A stretch of DNA of 13,142 nt from assembly GCA_902803635.1 (NCBI GenBank), contig CADCQU010000003.1, positions 1-13,142 of the forward strand, written 5' to 3'. The notes beneath the pieces are model-generated. The model saw nothing but the letters and a program-made list of their open reading frames with translations. It was not told where the DNA came from and did not search any database. Origin of the DNA: an uncultured Lachnospiraceae bacterium. Its GTDB lineage: Bacteria > Bacillota > Clostridia > Lachnospirales > Lachnospiraceae. The stretch's first letter is position 1; each line of letters starts with the position of its first letter. The translations under genes and the position numbers were made by a program. Positions 13,136 through 13,142 of this stretch are shown here, one piece after another.

Positions 13136-13142
13136 CTCTGTA

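Noticed and set aside
1..13142. CRISPR arrays, tRNA, rRNA, transposase genes
   Set aside because: I looked for regularly spaced repeats, cloverleaf ends and transposase motifs and saw none; the tandem repeats at 681 and 2028 have no unique spacers.

Overview
The window looks like chromosomal DNA from a moderately GC-rich anaerobic Firmicute. A Negativicutes bacterium of the Selenomonas/Mitsuokella kind is my best guess. The basis is strong AGGAGG-type ribosome sites, the style of the proteins, abundant CCCCCTnAGGGGG-type intergenic repeats, and close relatives of such repeats that I associate with these anaerobes. This is inference; no rRNA or other marker gene is present.

Layout. 1-132: 5' end of a GNAT acetyltransferase (minus). 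133-460: gene-free, densely structured DNA ending in a minus-strand terminator. 489-557: a 21-22 residue peptide gene with its own promoter and terminator (minus). 734-1717: a GMP synthase without its glutamine amidotransferase domain (minus). 1718-2361: a 640 bp divergent intergenic region with a promoter at each side and three tandem 63 bp hairpin repeats. 2362-4090: a membrane-anchored endonuclease/exonuclease/phosphatase-fold protein and a histidine phosphatase (plus). 4091-4378: inverted-repeat elements between convergent genes. 4379-5854: a PPP-type metallophosphoesterase and an XRE-type regulator (minus), the latter with a good promoter. 6018-6185: a second copy of the inverted-repeat element. 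6211-7481: an 84-residue unknown protein and, upstream of it, a SpoT-like HD hydrolase with an acidic insertion (minus). 7607-12855: Wadjet anti-plasmid genes jetD, jetC and jetB (minus, transcribed jetB-jetC-jetD). 12856-13142: hairpin, a start-less coding remnant and a promoter with a direct repeat.

How the genes relate. The Wadjet block is the main accessory system: JetB (MukE-like, DUF4194), JetC (SMC-like ATPase) and JetD (TOPRIM nuclease) normally work with the kleisin JetA to extrude loops on small circular DNA and cut it. Two things are odd here. JetD is split by one in-frame TAA into a 111-residue and a 289-residue part in the same frame. No jetA lies next to jetB; a perfect -10 box and a coding remnant sit there instead. 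The system may be decaying, may work with a split JetD, or may use a JetA encoded elsewhere.

The most unusual signal is not a gene. The word GCAAATGC (often GGCAAATGCC) occurs 14 times on either strand, against about 0.4 expected in random DNA of this length. It appears in several reading frames and between genes, and in places it overrides local codon preference. It behaves like a genome-wide signal word, for example for DNA uptake, recombination or chromosome organisation.
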